Origin: Polaribacter sp.
GTDB lineage: Bacteria > Bacteroidota > Bacteroidia > Flavobacteriales > Flavobacteriaceae
Assembly: GCA_020740485.1 (NCBI GenBank)
Contig: DYMN01000014.1
Coordinates: 18,574-58,642, forward strand
Reading direction: 5' to 3'
DNA length: 40,069 nucleotides
The notes beneath the pieces are model-generated. The model saw nothing but the letters and a program-made list of their open reading frames with translations. It was not told the DNA's origin and searched no databases. How positions within the stretch are numbered: position 1 is the stretch's first letter; each line of letters starts with the position of its first letter. Made by a program: the position numbers and the translations under genes. Shown here piece after piece: positions 13,532-22,149 of this stretch.

Positions 13532-15946
13532 TTACGCTTTTAGTTTGTTGTAATCAATATAGTATACTAATTTTAAAGAAAATTGATGTGTAAAGGGGTT
13601 TTCAAATAGCTCATCCAAGTTTTTAAAGAATTTGATATTAGGGTTGTCACCGTTTGCGTATATATTGTTGCGATAGAGCGCAATGATTTGACTTCCGGGT
13701 GCAAATTCCCATGCGTAGCTCAAATCAACATTCCAAGCATTGTAATTATAATTTTTATTTTTATCATAGAGATAATTCTTTAAACTCCCGTCATTTTGCA
13801 ATAAATAAAAGGATTGATATTCTAATGGAAACCAGTAATGTCTGATAGATAGACTTAGTACATCTTTTGTAGAAAAATTATACGCTCCATTCAAGCTGTT
13901 CACAAAGGTATTGTGGTTACGCCTTCCAAAAACAATATCTTCTCCCAGAATATCAACAAATCCATATTCATTTAAGGTTTTGTCATAGGAAAATTCATAA
14001 GCTAACTGCAAACGATTGTTAACCCTATATCTGGGTGAAAATTCAAGAAATGGTCCTTTAGTAACTATTTCTGTCCCAAAATTTCGAGCGTATCCAATAG
14101 TGATATCCGCAGCGAGTTTTTTTCTGTAGTCAGTAGATATCCAAGTAAAGAAATTACTCAATGGATCGGCTTTATAGAATCGGTTTGCCACGCGCGGTTC
14201 ATAGAAATCTTTTTCTTTGCCTATACTAAAATTTACACCACCACCATAGGATAACTCTTTTTTATCGGTCATTCTCACATTGATGTTGAAATGATTGTTA
14301 GTGTAAGTATAGGGTGTGAACAAATAATTCAAGTTTGCATTCACAGACAAGTTGAATGAATTTAAGTTCCCTTTTGGTTCAAATATTCTGTAACTGTAAT
14401 TAGCAAAATGGGCTACATAATTGTTGTAATTCTGGATACCAAAATCATTTTTATCGTATTTGGTATCTGACAAAGCTGTACCAAAACCCCAACGATTTTT
14501 TCCGTGAATCTTATTAAATTCTAAATATCCTTCTAAGCCAAAATTAGTATCATATTTTTGAAATTTATTGCTGATACTGGATTGATATCCAATGGCATAC
14601 TTATTTTTAAATAACCTTACATTACCCAATAGAGAAGTTACATTAGCATCGTAAGAACTGCCATTGCGCATCACATTGGAATTGACTAATGTAATAGATG
14701 AAGTATTTTTAAACTGTTGGTCAAAGACCAGAGCATTGTAATTGGTCAAAGGGTTTGTAAGCACTTCTCTATGGGTATTGAGAATATTATTTTTAATGAT
14801 TGCTTTTGAAGGCATAGTAATGGCATTGAAAACGCCAATTCCTAATCCTTCAGTAGTTCTTCCTGAAAATTTTATGGCATTTAGTAAACGGGTTTTATCC
14901 GGATTTTCAACAATTTCTTCATTTTCTGATAATTGGTCATACACATCGTAATAATGCATCGGTTTACCACCCACACGACGGGTATAAAACAAATCGCCTT
15001 TGGCAAATAGTTCGGTTCCTTCCGTAAAAAAAGCTCTTTTTTCATCGTACTGTTGTTCAAAGGGACCTAAATTGACCACTACATCATCGAAAGAGGTTTG
15101 ACTGAAATCAGGTATCAAAGTGGCGTCTAACGTAAAACTGTCATTGATGCCGTATTTGATGTCCATTCCGGCTGTACCTTGCCATTTATTGGTTCCGTCA
15201 AAATGGGTATAAGTGCCTTGTGCGTAAGGATAAAAACTCAATCGAACGGGTGATTCGATGTCGGTAATTCCTTTTAGCAAACCATCATATTCTGTAAATC
15301 TACCTTTGCTTTTATCAATTAAATTCCAAGTATATTGCTCTTTCTTGCTTTGGATTCTTCTGTGAATGTTCATTCCCCACGTTTGTACGTTGTTGTTGGA
15401 AAAACGTAAAGCGGAATAAGGGATTTTCATTTCTACTACCCAGCCGTCTTGGTTCATTTGAGTGGTACTTTCCCACACGGCACTCCATCCCCAATCTTCT
15501 CCATTCCCATCCGAAACTTTGGCGTCGGCTTGGGTTCCGGTGCTCATAACTACAAATTCGGTGTCATTGACCCCATCATTGGCAGGATTGAGGGAAAGTA
15601 AAAAGAAATCGGTTTGCCCAAAGTTGTCACGCGTGGTGAATTGCATCGGAATGTTGCTTACATTATCATCATATAGATAAGCTCCAACGTAGAGGGCTTC
15701 ATCGTCGTAAGCCAATTTTACAACCGTTTTTTGATTTTCAGGTTCCGGTGTGCCGGTTCCGGGACGAAACATTACAAAATCTTTAGCTTCTTGTGCTTGA
15801 AGCCAAAAAGCTTCGTTTAAATTGCCGTCAATTTTAGGAGCTTGGTCGGTGCGAAAGATGGTGATTTCTTTTTTCTCGGTTTGAGCAAATAGTAATAAAT
15901 TCAAAAAGAAAAGCATTAAAGTCAACAAAAAACGAAATAGCGCCAT
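13532..15946 (-). CDS. DUF5916 outer-membrane protein with CBM9-like domain
   Basis: The 804 residues begin with a signal peptide (LLTLMLFFLNLLLFAQ). A CBM9-like sandwich occupies about 30-230 (APKIDGNLNEAFWLQA, VKLAYDDEALYVGAYLYDD, GWVVEMKIPYSALRFSN). The rest is the DUF5916 beta-barrel part, with ITLVNSNVMRN-type strands and a final aromatic strand QFSLKLVYYIDYNK. The domain order is typical of Bacteroidota surface proteins. The substrate is unknown. A carbohydrate or hydrophobic ligand is suggested only by the CBM9 fold. It is monocistronic, with a 99-bp gap to the head-GIN gene that contains a 14-bp tandem repeat. Confidence 0.85.
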   Translation of the reverse strand: MALFRFLLTLMLFFLNLLLFAQTEKKEITIFRTDQAPKIDGNLNEAFWLQAQEAKDFVMFRPGTGTPEPENQKTVVKLAYDDEALYVGAYLYDDNVSNIPMQFTTRDNFGQTDFFLLSLNPANDGVNDTEFVVMSTGTQADAKVSDGNGEDWGWSAVWESTTQMNQDGWVVEMKIPYSALRFSNNNVQTWGMNIHRRIQSKKEQYTWNLIDKSKGRFTEYDGLLKGITDIESPVRLSFYPYAQGTYTHFDGTNKWQGTAGMDIKYGINDSFTLDATLIPDFSQTSFDDVVVNLGPFEQQYDEKRAFFTEGTELFAKGDLFYTRRVGGKPMHYYDVYDQLSENEEIVENPDKTRLLNAIKFSGRTTEGLGIGVFNAITMPSKAIIKNNILNTHREVLTNPLTNYNALVFDQQFKNTSSITLVNSNVMRNGSSYDANVTSLLGNVRLFKNKYAIGYQSSISNKFQKYDTNFGLEGYLEFNKIHGKNRWGFGTALSDTKYDKNDFGIQNYNNYVAHFANYSYRIFEPKGNLNSFNLSVNANLNYLFTPYTYTNNHFNINVRMTDKKELSYGGGVNFSIGKEKDFYEPRVANRFYKADPLSNFFTWISTDYRKKLAADITIGYARNFGTEIVTKGPFLEFSPRYRVNNRLQLAYEFSYDKTLNEYGFVDILGEDIVFGRRNHNTFVNSLNGAYNFSTKDVLSLSIRHYWFPLEYQSFYLLQNDGSLKNYLYDKNKNYNYNAWNVDLSYAWEFAPGSQIIALYRNNIYANGDNPNIKFFKNLDELFENPFTHQFSLKLVYYIDYNKLKA

Positions 15947-15994
15947 AAAAGTATATTGTATAAATTATTTAGTTAGATTCTTATTTGAGAATAT

Positions 15995-16036
15995 GCATAC
16001 TGCCAACCGCATACTGCCATCTGCATACTGCCACCA
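15995..16036. repeat. Three tandem 14-bp units (GCATACTGCCAnnn)
   Basis: GCATACTGCCAACC, GCATACTGCCATCT and GCATACTGCCACCA follow one another directly, ending 10 bp before the minus-strand stop of the head-GIN gene and about 50 bp upstream of the DUF5916 start. It may be copy-number variable. Confidence 0.85.
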
Positions 16037-16045
16037 GCCACCAAT

Positions 16046-16768
16046 TCAATTCCACATTTTAATCCTGCCCGAACCGGCAACACTGATTTTATCTTCTTTA
16101 GGATTGCCTTTGTATAGAATACTTCCACTACCGGCAACAGATGCTTTTAACGATTCTTTTGCATAAATTTCCATTTCACCGCTACCTGCAACACTTGCTT
16201 TTAAATGGTTGGTAATTAATTCAAATCCCTTAAAATCGCCCGAACCGGCTACACTAATACTTGCATTTTCTGCAAAACCGTTCATTACGGTGTGTGTTGA
16301 ACCGGCTAAACTCACTCTTAAATCATTAGTATCAATATCAAACAAAATGTTACCGCTTCCGGCTACACTGAGGTCAAATTTATCAAACTTAAATTTGTTT
16401 TTAGAAACGAGTTTGGTAGAACCGGCTAACGAAATTTTGCTGATTGCGGTAACCGGAATTTTTACAATAACGTCGTTTGCATTTCGGATATTGTAGTCAT
16501 TATCCCACTCAATGATCAATTTGTCGTTTTCAACTCTCACATCGAGATATTCAATTAAATTAGCTTCGATAATAAAGTCTAATTTCCCTTCAGTAGCTTG
16601 ATAGAGCTCTACGTCAAAATTGCCCGCAATGGAAACCGCATCATAGTCGGAAACCGTAATAGTGTGTTCAGTAGTTTTTCCATTTCCTTTAATGTTTTCT
16701 CTGTAAAATTGACCATTAGCGCATTGTGTCAAAGTTAAGCTTAATAGAATTAAAAATAGATTTTTCAT
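16046..16768 (-). CDS. Head-GIN domain (DUF2807) lipoprotein
   Basis: A 240-residue protein whose signal peptide ends in a lipobox, LTQC (Cys16), so it is probably a lipoprotein. The mature part is a right-handed repeat of short strands with recurring SVAGSG/SLAGST turns (about six copies from residue 110 on), the signature of the head-GIN/DUF2807 beta-solenoid. The function of the family is unknown. Members commonly sit in Bacteroidota sigma-factor operons with DUF4097-like proteins, as seen here. The first 96 bp of the gene are duplicated at 18037-18132. Confidence 0.88.
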   Translation of the reverse strand: MKNLFLILLSLTLTQCANGQFYRENIKGNGKTTEHTITVSDYDAVSIAGNFDVELYQATEGKLDFIIEANLIEYLDVRVENDKLIIEWDNDYNIRNANDVIVKIPVTAISKISLAGSTKLVSKNKFKFDKFDLSVAGSGNILFDIDTNDLRVSLAGSTHTVMNGFAENASISVAGSGDFKGFELITNHLKASVAGSGEMEIYAKESLKASVAGSGSILYKGNPKEDKISVAGSGRIKMWN

Positions 16769-16935
16769 GATTGTTGGGTTGTTAAGTTATTGATTATTAG
16801 TTTGTTGATTGTTAAGTTATTGATTATTAGGCTGAACGAAGTGAAGTCCCGCCCTAGCGGGATTATTGATTATTAGTTTATTGAGTTAATGATAAAAAAA
16901 TATTTTAATGAATATAGGTTAATACTACTATAAGA
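16673..16935. repeat. Direct repeat flanking the protease gene, right copy
   Basis: It contains the 5' end of the head-GIN gene, the spacer with GTTATTGATTATTA motifs and the GGCTGAACGAAGTGAAGTCC block, and a relic of the 3' end of the DUF4097-like gene (16898-16935, encoding SSINLYSLK without its stop). It matches 18037-18457. The gap from 16769 to 16949 is entirely this repeat. Confidence 0.8.
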
Positions 16936-16949
16936 AGAACGAATAAATT

Positions 16950-17993
16950 TTATTCTTCATAGTTTTTTAAAAATTCCATTATTTTTGGATAGAAGTCAGT
17001 AATTGATTTATATTCTTTTCTGTTAGAGCTGTATGTTTCAAAAAAATCATAAAGAGGCTCCGCTAATCGGTAATGATGTGATTGACTATCAATATCTTTT
17101 AATCCAACATCTTTTCCGAATTTATGCTCTAAAATTTTTGCTGTACAAACACGTACTATCAGTTCGTCTAATTCATTTTCCCATTCTGATTCATCAAGTT
17201 TTTCTCCTTTACTCGTTGTCAGAAAGAGGTTCTTTATTTTGGATAAGTCTCTTTTGTAAATTTGTAAAAAATCTCGAACAAAAAGATGACTTATTTCGTG
17301 AGTTATTACATTCAAATATGGTGTAAAAACAACAGGACTTTCATCAGTTAGGTTTTTACTCTCGTCTTTTAAATACGCTAGTAGGAACATTCTATCGTCT
17401 TTAAAGTTAACATCACTCGAAGGAATTGCATTGTTTCCTATATTATTAAGCAAATCAATATACATTACAAATTCTCCATCAGCGGATTTCCCATAAAATT
17501 TCTGAATTTCTTCCAAAATTCCAGCGTCTTTAACAGAGTCTTTTGCAGTTTTGCAAACAGATTTGTATAGTTTTTTATGCTTTTTAATAAACTTTTTTAC
17601 TTTACAGTCTTTGTAAAATTCATTGAAATGATACAAGAAAGTGTCATTGGAAGAACTCCTTATGTAGTTACCTTCAGGTTTTATTTTTATTTCAAACGGA
17701 TGATTTCTAGATAAGAAAAGACCTATTGAAGCAATATCATATGCATCCCAAGATTCTAAATTTCTATACCAATTTAATGATTTATGGTTTTTGCAAGGCT
17801 CAAAGTATGTTTTGAAATCTTTGTAATAAGTTGATGGTGTTGGTTTAATATCAAGTGTATCAACAGTTGACAATGTATAAAAAATGCTCAATGCTTCCAT
17901 TCTTTGGTCAACTTTTACATTTAAGTTGTCTTGAGCTTTTGAAGTATTAAATATCGCAGCAAGCAATCCAAATAGGATAAATTTTAATTTCAT
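16950..17993 (-). CDS. Secreted HExxH metalloprotease-like protein (DUF4932-like)
   Basis: The start is ATG at 17993, giving a 347-residue protein with signal peptide KLKFILFGLLAAIFNTSKAQ. The longer frame to 18080 runs through the duplicated head-GIN fragment and is not used. Residues resembling DUF4932 include VDQRMEALSIFYTLS near the start and VITHEISHLFVRDFL, which holds an intact HExxH zinc-peptidase motif (HEISH). A downstream Glu-rich helix (SEWENELDELIVRVCTAKIL) could supply the third ligand. Activity is inferred from the motif. The gene is the only content between two direct repeats of neighbouring gene ends, so it is a later insertion into the sigma-factor module. Confidence 0.7.
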   Translation of the reverse strand: MKLKFILFGLLAAIFNTSKAQDNLNVKVDQRMEALSIFYTLSTVDTLDIKPTPSTYYKDFKTYFEPCKNHKSLNWYRNLESWDAYDIASIGLFLSRNHPFEIKIKPEGNYIRSSSNDTFLYHFNEFYKDCKVKKFIKKHKKLYKSVCKTAKDSVKDAGILEEIQKFYGKSADGEFVMYIDLLNNIGNNAIPSSDVNFKDDRMFLLAYLKDESKNLTDESPVVFTPYLNVITHEISHLFVRDFLQIYKRDLSKIKNLFLTTSKGEKLDESEWENELDELIVRVCTAKILEHKFGKDVGLKDIDSQSHHYRLAEPLYDFFETYSSNRKEYKSITDFYPKIMEFLKNYEE

Positions 17994-18036
17994 ATATTTG
18001 ATTTTGTTTATGTAATATATTGAGCATGTGTTAAGC

Positions 18037-18132
18037 AGTTTTTCCATTTCCTTTGATGTTTTATCTGTAAAATTGACCATTAGCGCATTGTGTCAAAGTT
18101 AAGCTTAATAGAATTAAAAATAGATTTTTCAT
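18037..18132 (-). pseudogene. 5' fragment of a duplicated head-GIN gene
   Basis: It encodes MKNLFLILLSLTLTQCANGQ and FYR as at 16768, then a nonsense change (GAG to TAA context) stops the frame. Similarity ends at 18037, where the protease cargo begins. No product is expected. Confidence 0.85.
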
Positions 18133-18457
18133 GATTGTTGGGTTGTTAGGTTATTGATTATTAAGTTAATTGATTATTAGGCTGAACGAAGTGAAGTCCC
18201 ACAAAGCGGGATTATTAAGTTATAAGGTTATTGAGTTAATTAGGTTAATTAGGTTAATGATATTTAAAAATTAGGCTATAGTAGATTTTTTGTGGAAGAT
18301 TAGGAACATGTTTTAAAAAATAGTCCGATCTCAGCGGTACTTTGCGTTATTTTCTTTGCGTTTCTTTGCGGTAAAAATTACTTTTTCAGCAAGCCCTAAT
18401 TAGGTTAATGATATAAAAAAATTATTTTAATGAATATAGGTTAATACTACCATAAGA
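18037..18457. repeat. Direct repeat flanking the protease gene, left copy, with a small insertion
   Basis: It matches 16673-16935 but carries an extra 133 bp (18264-18396) bounded by an 18-bp direct repeat, TAATTAGGTTAATGATAT (18246-18263, 18397-18414). The insert ends in CTTTTTCAGCAAGCCC, similar to the MITE terminus at 12298-12314, and contains repeated CTTTGCG motifs. The repeat runs into the real 3' end of the DUF4097-like gene. The gene-free stretch 18133-18421 is fully covered by this repeat. Confidence 0.75.
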
Positions 18458-19498
18458 TGACTGAATACGTATTGTTCCTGCATTTTGCGAACCTACATAA
18501 CCTCTGTAAGTTTTTTCAAATGATTCTATAGCTTTATAGGTGTAGGTTGGGGTAAAACCATCAAATGATATTTGAGCGTAGTCATTGCTCAAATCAAATT
18601 TAAATTCGGTTGCAGGGTCTAAACCAAGTTTAATGCTCAGATAATTCGAGTCAATGTCGATGCTTTCAAAATTTTTGGAAATACTGTTGATTTTTAAGTT
18701 TCCGTAATCGCAAGATATATCCAAGCGTTTGTTGATTTGATCTATCGTCAGATTGAGATAATCATTATTCCCTTTTACTATGTTGGCATTGCCGATTTTA
18801 AGATTTCCGTAATCCACTTCATAATTCAAAGCTCCAACCGATGCAATTTTTGTATTACAATAATCTGCTGAAAGGGTTATATTGTCCATTTTTGTAAGTT
18901 GTAGTGAAGAATAATCCGCCTCAATGCTTATGTTTTTGGCGTATTCTATAGTGGAATTATTACAGTATTCCAAATCCAAATGATTGTTGCTGTTTTTTAA
19001 TTCACCGATGGTAATGCCACCATAATCACAACTGATTTTACACTCACCCTCCAATTCGGATAAATTGATGCGTCCGTAATCATTGTTCAGTATTACATTG
19101 TTTTTTATAGGCATTTTGATGAAATAATCAATTTTAAATTGAATTTTTTTGCTCGAAAATCCCCAATTCCAATTGTCATCTGAAATTTCAGTTCTTGCAC
19201 TTACCGAATTTCCGGTTTGGGACATAAAAATTTTAATTTCATCCAATTTGGAATCCACCCATTTTTCTTCCTTTGCCGAAGCTGTTACGATAACTTCAAT
19301 ATAAATTCGGTTTTCGTTCCAAGTCGTAATATTGATATTGCCATATTCATTATCAATATGTAATGTGTTATTATCGCTAACGTTAAATTCTTTTTTATAC
19401 GTTTTTTTCTTTTCTATTTTGACTTCCAAAGGATGGATTTCGGCAAAAACCCATAGGTAATTGAATAGCAAAGCCAAGCTAAATAGAATTGGTTTCAT
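18422..19498 (-). CDS. DUF4097-like beta-solenoid exported protein
   Basis: The 358 residues have a signal peptide (ILFSLALLFNYLWVFAE). Short recurring strands follow with DYG/NDY turns (NNDYGRINLSELEG, SCDYGGITIGELK, EVDYGNLKIG, SCDYGNLKIN, SNDYAQISFDG), the pattern of DUF4097-type repeats. It is the third gene of the sigma-factor operon, overlapping the preceding gene by 20 bp. The role is unknown, probably envelope-associated. Its 3' end is duplicated at 16898-16935. Confidence 0.78.
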   Translation of the reverse strand: MKPILFSLALLFNYLWVFAEIHPLEVKIEKKKTYKKEFNVSDNNTLHIDNEYGNINITTWNENRIYIEVIVTASAKEEKWVDSKLDEIKIFMSQTGNSVSARTEISDDNWNWGFSSKKIQFKIDYFIKMPIKNNVILNNDYGRINLSELEGECKISCDYGGITIGELKNSNNHLDLEYCNNSTIEYAKNISIEADYSSLQLTKMDNITLSADYCNTKIASVGALNYEVDYGNLKIGNANIVKGNNDYLNLTIDQINKRLDISCDYGNLKINSISKNFESIDIDSNYLSIKLGLDPATEFKFDLSNDYAQISFDGFTPTYTYKAIESFEKTYRGYVGSQNAGTIRIQSSYGSINLYSLK

Positions 19499-19982
19499 TT
19501 TTATGTTGTTTTAAATTGTTGTTCATTTCAATGTTCTCAATAATACTTTGGAGTACTTCCATACGTTGTTGATAATTCATGATCATAGCATTAATGATAC
19601 TTTTGTTGTAACCATTGCGATTCAATTCGTCTCTTAATTTTTCGTAGTCATTTTCTATTTCTGAAATTTCAGAAAGACCGTCATCAATAATCAATTTATT
19701 TTCAGGGGTTTCCATCTTTTGAATCGCTGTAATTTCTTCGTAAATACTACCTTCAAAAAAGTCCTGTGTATGTTTAAGTTCTGGAGAAACTGTTGCTAAG
19801 TCCGCTTCAGTTTTGAAAAATAAACGCAGTGAAATTCCTAAAAAAAGTGCCAAACTGGCAACGATACCGTATTTTATATATTTGCTGATAAAATACTTTG
19901 TAGTTTTGGGATTTAATTTTGATTGAAATCTTTCAAAATGACCATCTTCCGGTTCATATATATCGTAAATTTGATTTGACAT
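19479..19982 (-). CDS. Membrane-anchored small protein of the sigma operon (possible anti-sigma factor)
   Basis: The 167 residues have a cytoplasmic N-terminus of about 50 residues, one membrane helix (YGIVASLALFLGISLRLFF), and an acidic coiled-coil periplasmic part (ENDYEKLRDELNRNGYNKSI). It lies 23 bp after the ECF sigma gene and overlaps the next gene. Position, size and topology fit an anti-sigma regulator, but no zinc or FecR-type signature is seen. The functional call is therefore inference from context. Confidence 0.6.
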   Translation of the reverse strand: MSNQIYDIYEPEDGHFERFQSKLNPKTTKYFISKYIKYGIVASLALFLGISLRLFFKTEADLATVSPELKHTQDFFEGSIYEEITAIQKMETPENKLIIDDGLSEISEIENDYEKLRDELNRNGYNKSIINAMIMNYQQRMEVLQSIIENIEMNNNLKQHKNETNSI

Positions 19983-20005
19983 AATTGTTCGAATGAATTT
20001 ATTTG

Positions 20006-20596
20006 TTAAATAGATAGATTGCCTATTGCACGATTAGATTTTACAATTTCCACTACCAGACTTTTCGCCCTTGAAACAATGGTTCTTACATTTGGATAGC
20101 TCAATTGCATGATTTCCGACATCTCTTCATAATCATAACCTTCAATCAAATGCAAACTGATGGCTACCCTGTATTTTGGCTTTAGTGATGCAATGGCTTG
20201 CAGAATGGGTTGAACTTCGCTTTTTTGAATTTCTTCCCAGTCAATAGCGTTGTTATCCTCAGAGATTTCTGTCTTTTCCAAATCTTGTAAAACAAACCGA
20301 TTGTTTTTTCTCAACAGATTGATAGACTTGTTTATGGCAATGCGTTTCAACCATTTTATTAATTGAATTTGCTTATCGGTTTCATCAGCTGATTGGACAA
20401 AAAGATGGAGTTTTTCAAATGAAGTAATGAAAGTTTCCTGCATCGTGTCCTCAGCATCCATTGTGTTTTTCAGAATTCGCAAACAACTGTTGTATATCGT
20501 TTTATAAAAAAGAACGTACAATTCGTTATATCCTGAATGTTGCTTTTTCAAACAACTTTCAATAATTAAATTGATATGCGAATCCGTGTTTACCAA
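20006..20596 (-). CDS. ECF-type RNA polymerase sigma factor
   Basis: A 196-residue sigma-70 family protein. Region 2 spans about 20-90 (YNELYVLFYKTIYNSCLRIL, MDAEDTMQETFITSFEKL). Region 4 spans about 135-190 (LKPKYRVAISLHLIEGYDYE, LSYPNVRTIVSRAKSLVVEI), with a DNA-binding helix. The start is probably TTG at 20596. The first ATG in frame (codon 43) would delete region 2. It heads the operon with the membrane protein, DUF4097-like and head-GIN genes, and likely responds to envelope conditions. Upstream to 20852 there are 256 bp with the sucC promoter and AT-rich sequence only. Confidence 0.88.
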   Translation of the reverse strand: MVNTDSHINLIIESCLKKQHSGYNELYVLFYKTIYNSCLRILKNTMDAEDTMQETFITSFEKLHLFVQSADETDKQIQLIKWLKRIAINKSINLLRKNNRFVLQDLEKTEISEDNNAIDWEEIQKSEVQPILQAIASLKPKYRVAISLHLIEGYDYEEMSEIMQLSYPNVRTIVSRAKSLVVEIVKSNRAIGNLSI

Positions 20597-20799
20597 AATT
20601 TCGATTTACAATTATATAACACTTAAAAAATGCGTTTGTTACAAAATTTATAAAAAAATTACGGAAATATGTAACTGAGTAAATTTTTTAAATGTAATAT
20701 TATAACATAGAGGATGCTTAAGCGTTGCATTAAATTTAAAGATTAACTAAAATCATAAAAAATTATTCAAAAAAAACATTTTTTTATCAAAATTACTTT

Positions 20800-20807
20800 T
20801 AAATTTG
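20800..20807 (+). promoter_or_regulatory. -7 element of sucC
   Basis: TAAATTTG matches TAnnTTTG, 45 bp before the start codon. No TTG at the right distance upstream; that region is T-rich. Confidence 0.5.
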
Positions 20808-20852
20808 CAATCTAAGAAGTTAAAATAAAAGATTTTTTATAAACACTATTAT

Positions 20853-22052
20853 ATGAACTTACACGAATTTCAAGGTAAAGAAATATTAAGCAGTTTTGGG
20901 GTGCGCACCCAAAGAGGTATAGTTGCAGATTCAGCCGAAAAAGCGGTAGAAGCGGCAAAATTGTTGTCTGAACAAACCGGGACTAAGTTTTGGGTGGTAA
21001 AAGCTCAAATACATGCTGGCGGACGTGGCAAAGGTGGTGGGGTGAAATTAGCCAAATCATTAGAGGAAGTTAAGGAGAAAGCCTCAAACATCATCGGAAT
21101 GATGCTCATTACACCACAAACCCCACCACAAGGGAAGAAAGTAAACCAAGTGTTGATCGCCGAAGATGTGTATTATCCGGGCGCTTCAGAAACCTCGGAG
21201 TTTTATATGTCAGTGCTTTTAAACAGGGCTACCGGTAAAAATATGATTATGTATTCTACCGAAGGAGGAATGGATATAGAGTCTGTTGCAGCACATACAC
21301 CGCATTTGATCTTTACTGAAGAAATCGACTCGATGCTGGGTTTAATGCCTTTTCAAGCTAGGAAAGTAGCCTTTAATTTAGGCCTTTCAGGTAATGCATT
21401 TAAAGAAATGGTAAAATTTGTAACGGCTTTATATACTGCCTATATCAAAGCAGACGCATCCTTATTTGAGATTAATCCGGTTTTGAAAACATCCGACGAT
21501 ATGATTTTAGCAGTAGATGCTAAAGTAGTTATAGATGACAATGCGTTGTTCCGTCATCCTGATTATTTGGCAATGCGCGACATTCGAGAAGAAAATCCGA
21601 TTGAAGTAGAAGCCAAAGCAGCCGGCTTGAATTATGTCAATTTAGATGGAAATGTAGGTTGTATGGTAAATGGTGCCGGATTAGCAATGAGTACTATGGA
21701 CTTAATCAAACAAGCCGGAGGAGAACCTGCTAACTTTTTAGACGTAGGAGGAACAGCTGATGCCGAAAGGGTAGAAAAAGCATTTAGAATTATTTTAAAA
21801 GATGAAAAAGTAGAATGCATTTTAGTGAATATCTTTGGTGGTATTGTCCGTTGCGATCGGGTTGCCCAAGGGGTAGTGGATGCATATAAAAATATGGGCG
21901 ATGCGATAAAAGTGCCAATCATTTTACGCTTAGAAGGAACTAATTCAAAAGAAGCAAAAGAACTCATTGAGCAAACTCAAGGTTTAAATGTAATTCCGGC
22001 AACTGAATTCCAAGAAGCAGCTGATAAAGTGCAACAAGTATTAAAAAAATAA
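20853..22052 (+). CDS. sucC: Succinate-CoA ligase (ADP-forming), beta subunit
   Basis: A TCA-cycle enzyme subunit that makes succinate and ATP from succinyl-CoA with SucD. The 399 residues have the ATP-grasp domain at the N-terminus (MNLHEFQGKEILSSFGV, VKAQIHAGGRGKGGGVKLA) and the CoA-ligase domain at the C-terminus (GNVGCMVNGAGLAMSTMD, FLDVGGTADAERV, VNIFGGIVRCDRVAQGVV). Length and motifs are complete. sucD is not adjacent, as is common in Bacteroidota. It has its own promoter and a strong terminator, so it is monocistronic. Confidence 0.97.
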   Translation: MNLHEFQGKEILSSFGVRTQRGIVADSAEKAVEAAKLLSEQTGTKFWVVKAQIHAGGRGKGGGVKLAKSLEEVKEKASNIIGMMLITPQTPPQGKKVNQVLIAEDVYYPGASETSEFYMSVLLNRATGKNMIMYSTEGGMDIESVAAHTPHLIFTEEIDSMLGLMPFQARKVAFNLGLSGNAFKEMVKFVTALYTAYIKADASLFEINPVLKTSDDMILAVDAKVVIDDNALFRHPDYLAMRDIREENPIEVEAKAAGLNYVNLDGNVGCMVNGAGLAMSTMDLIKQAGGEPANFLDVGGTADAERVEKAFRIILKDEKVECILVNIFGGIVRCDRVAQGVVDAYKNMGDAIKVPIILRLEGTNSKEAKELIEQTQGLNVIPATEFQEAADKVQQVLKK

Positions 22053-22072
22053 TATTTGGTTTTAAATAAATT

Positions 22073-22115
22073 AAAACCACGAATGCAATATTTTTGTTGT
22101 ATTCGTGGTTTTTTT
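22073..22115 (+). terminator. Rho-independent terminator of sucC
   Basis: AAACCACGAATGCAA pairs with TTGTATTCGTGGTTT (one G-U) over a short T-rich loop and is followed by seven T. Confidence 0.9.
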
Positions 22116-22149
22116 CGTTGAAATGGTATAAAAATTAGATATTTGCCAA

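Noticed and set aside
15995-16036. Possible CRISPR-like repeats
   Set aside because: Units are 14 bp and directly tandem without spacers, and no cas genes are present. No CRISPR array was seen anywhere in the window.
17994-18080. 29-residue upstream extension of the metalloprotease-like gene
   Set aside because: Its first codons come from the duplicated head-GIN fragment out of frame. A proper signal peptide starts at 17993.
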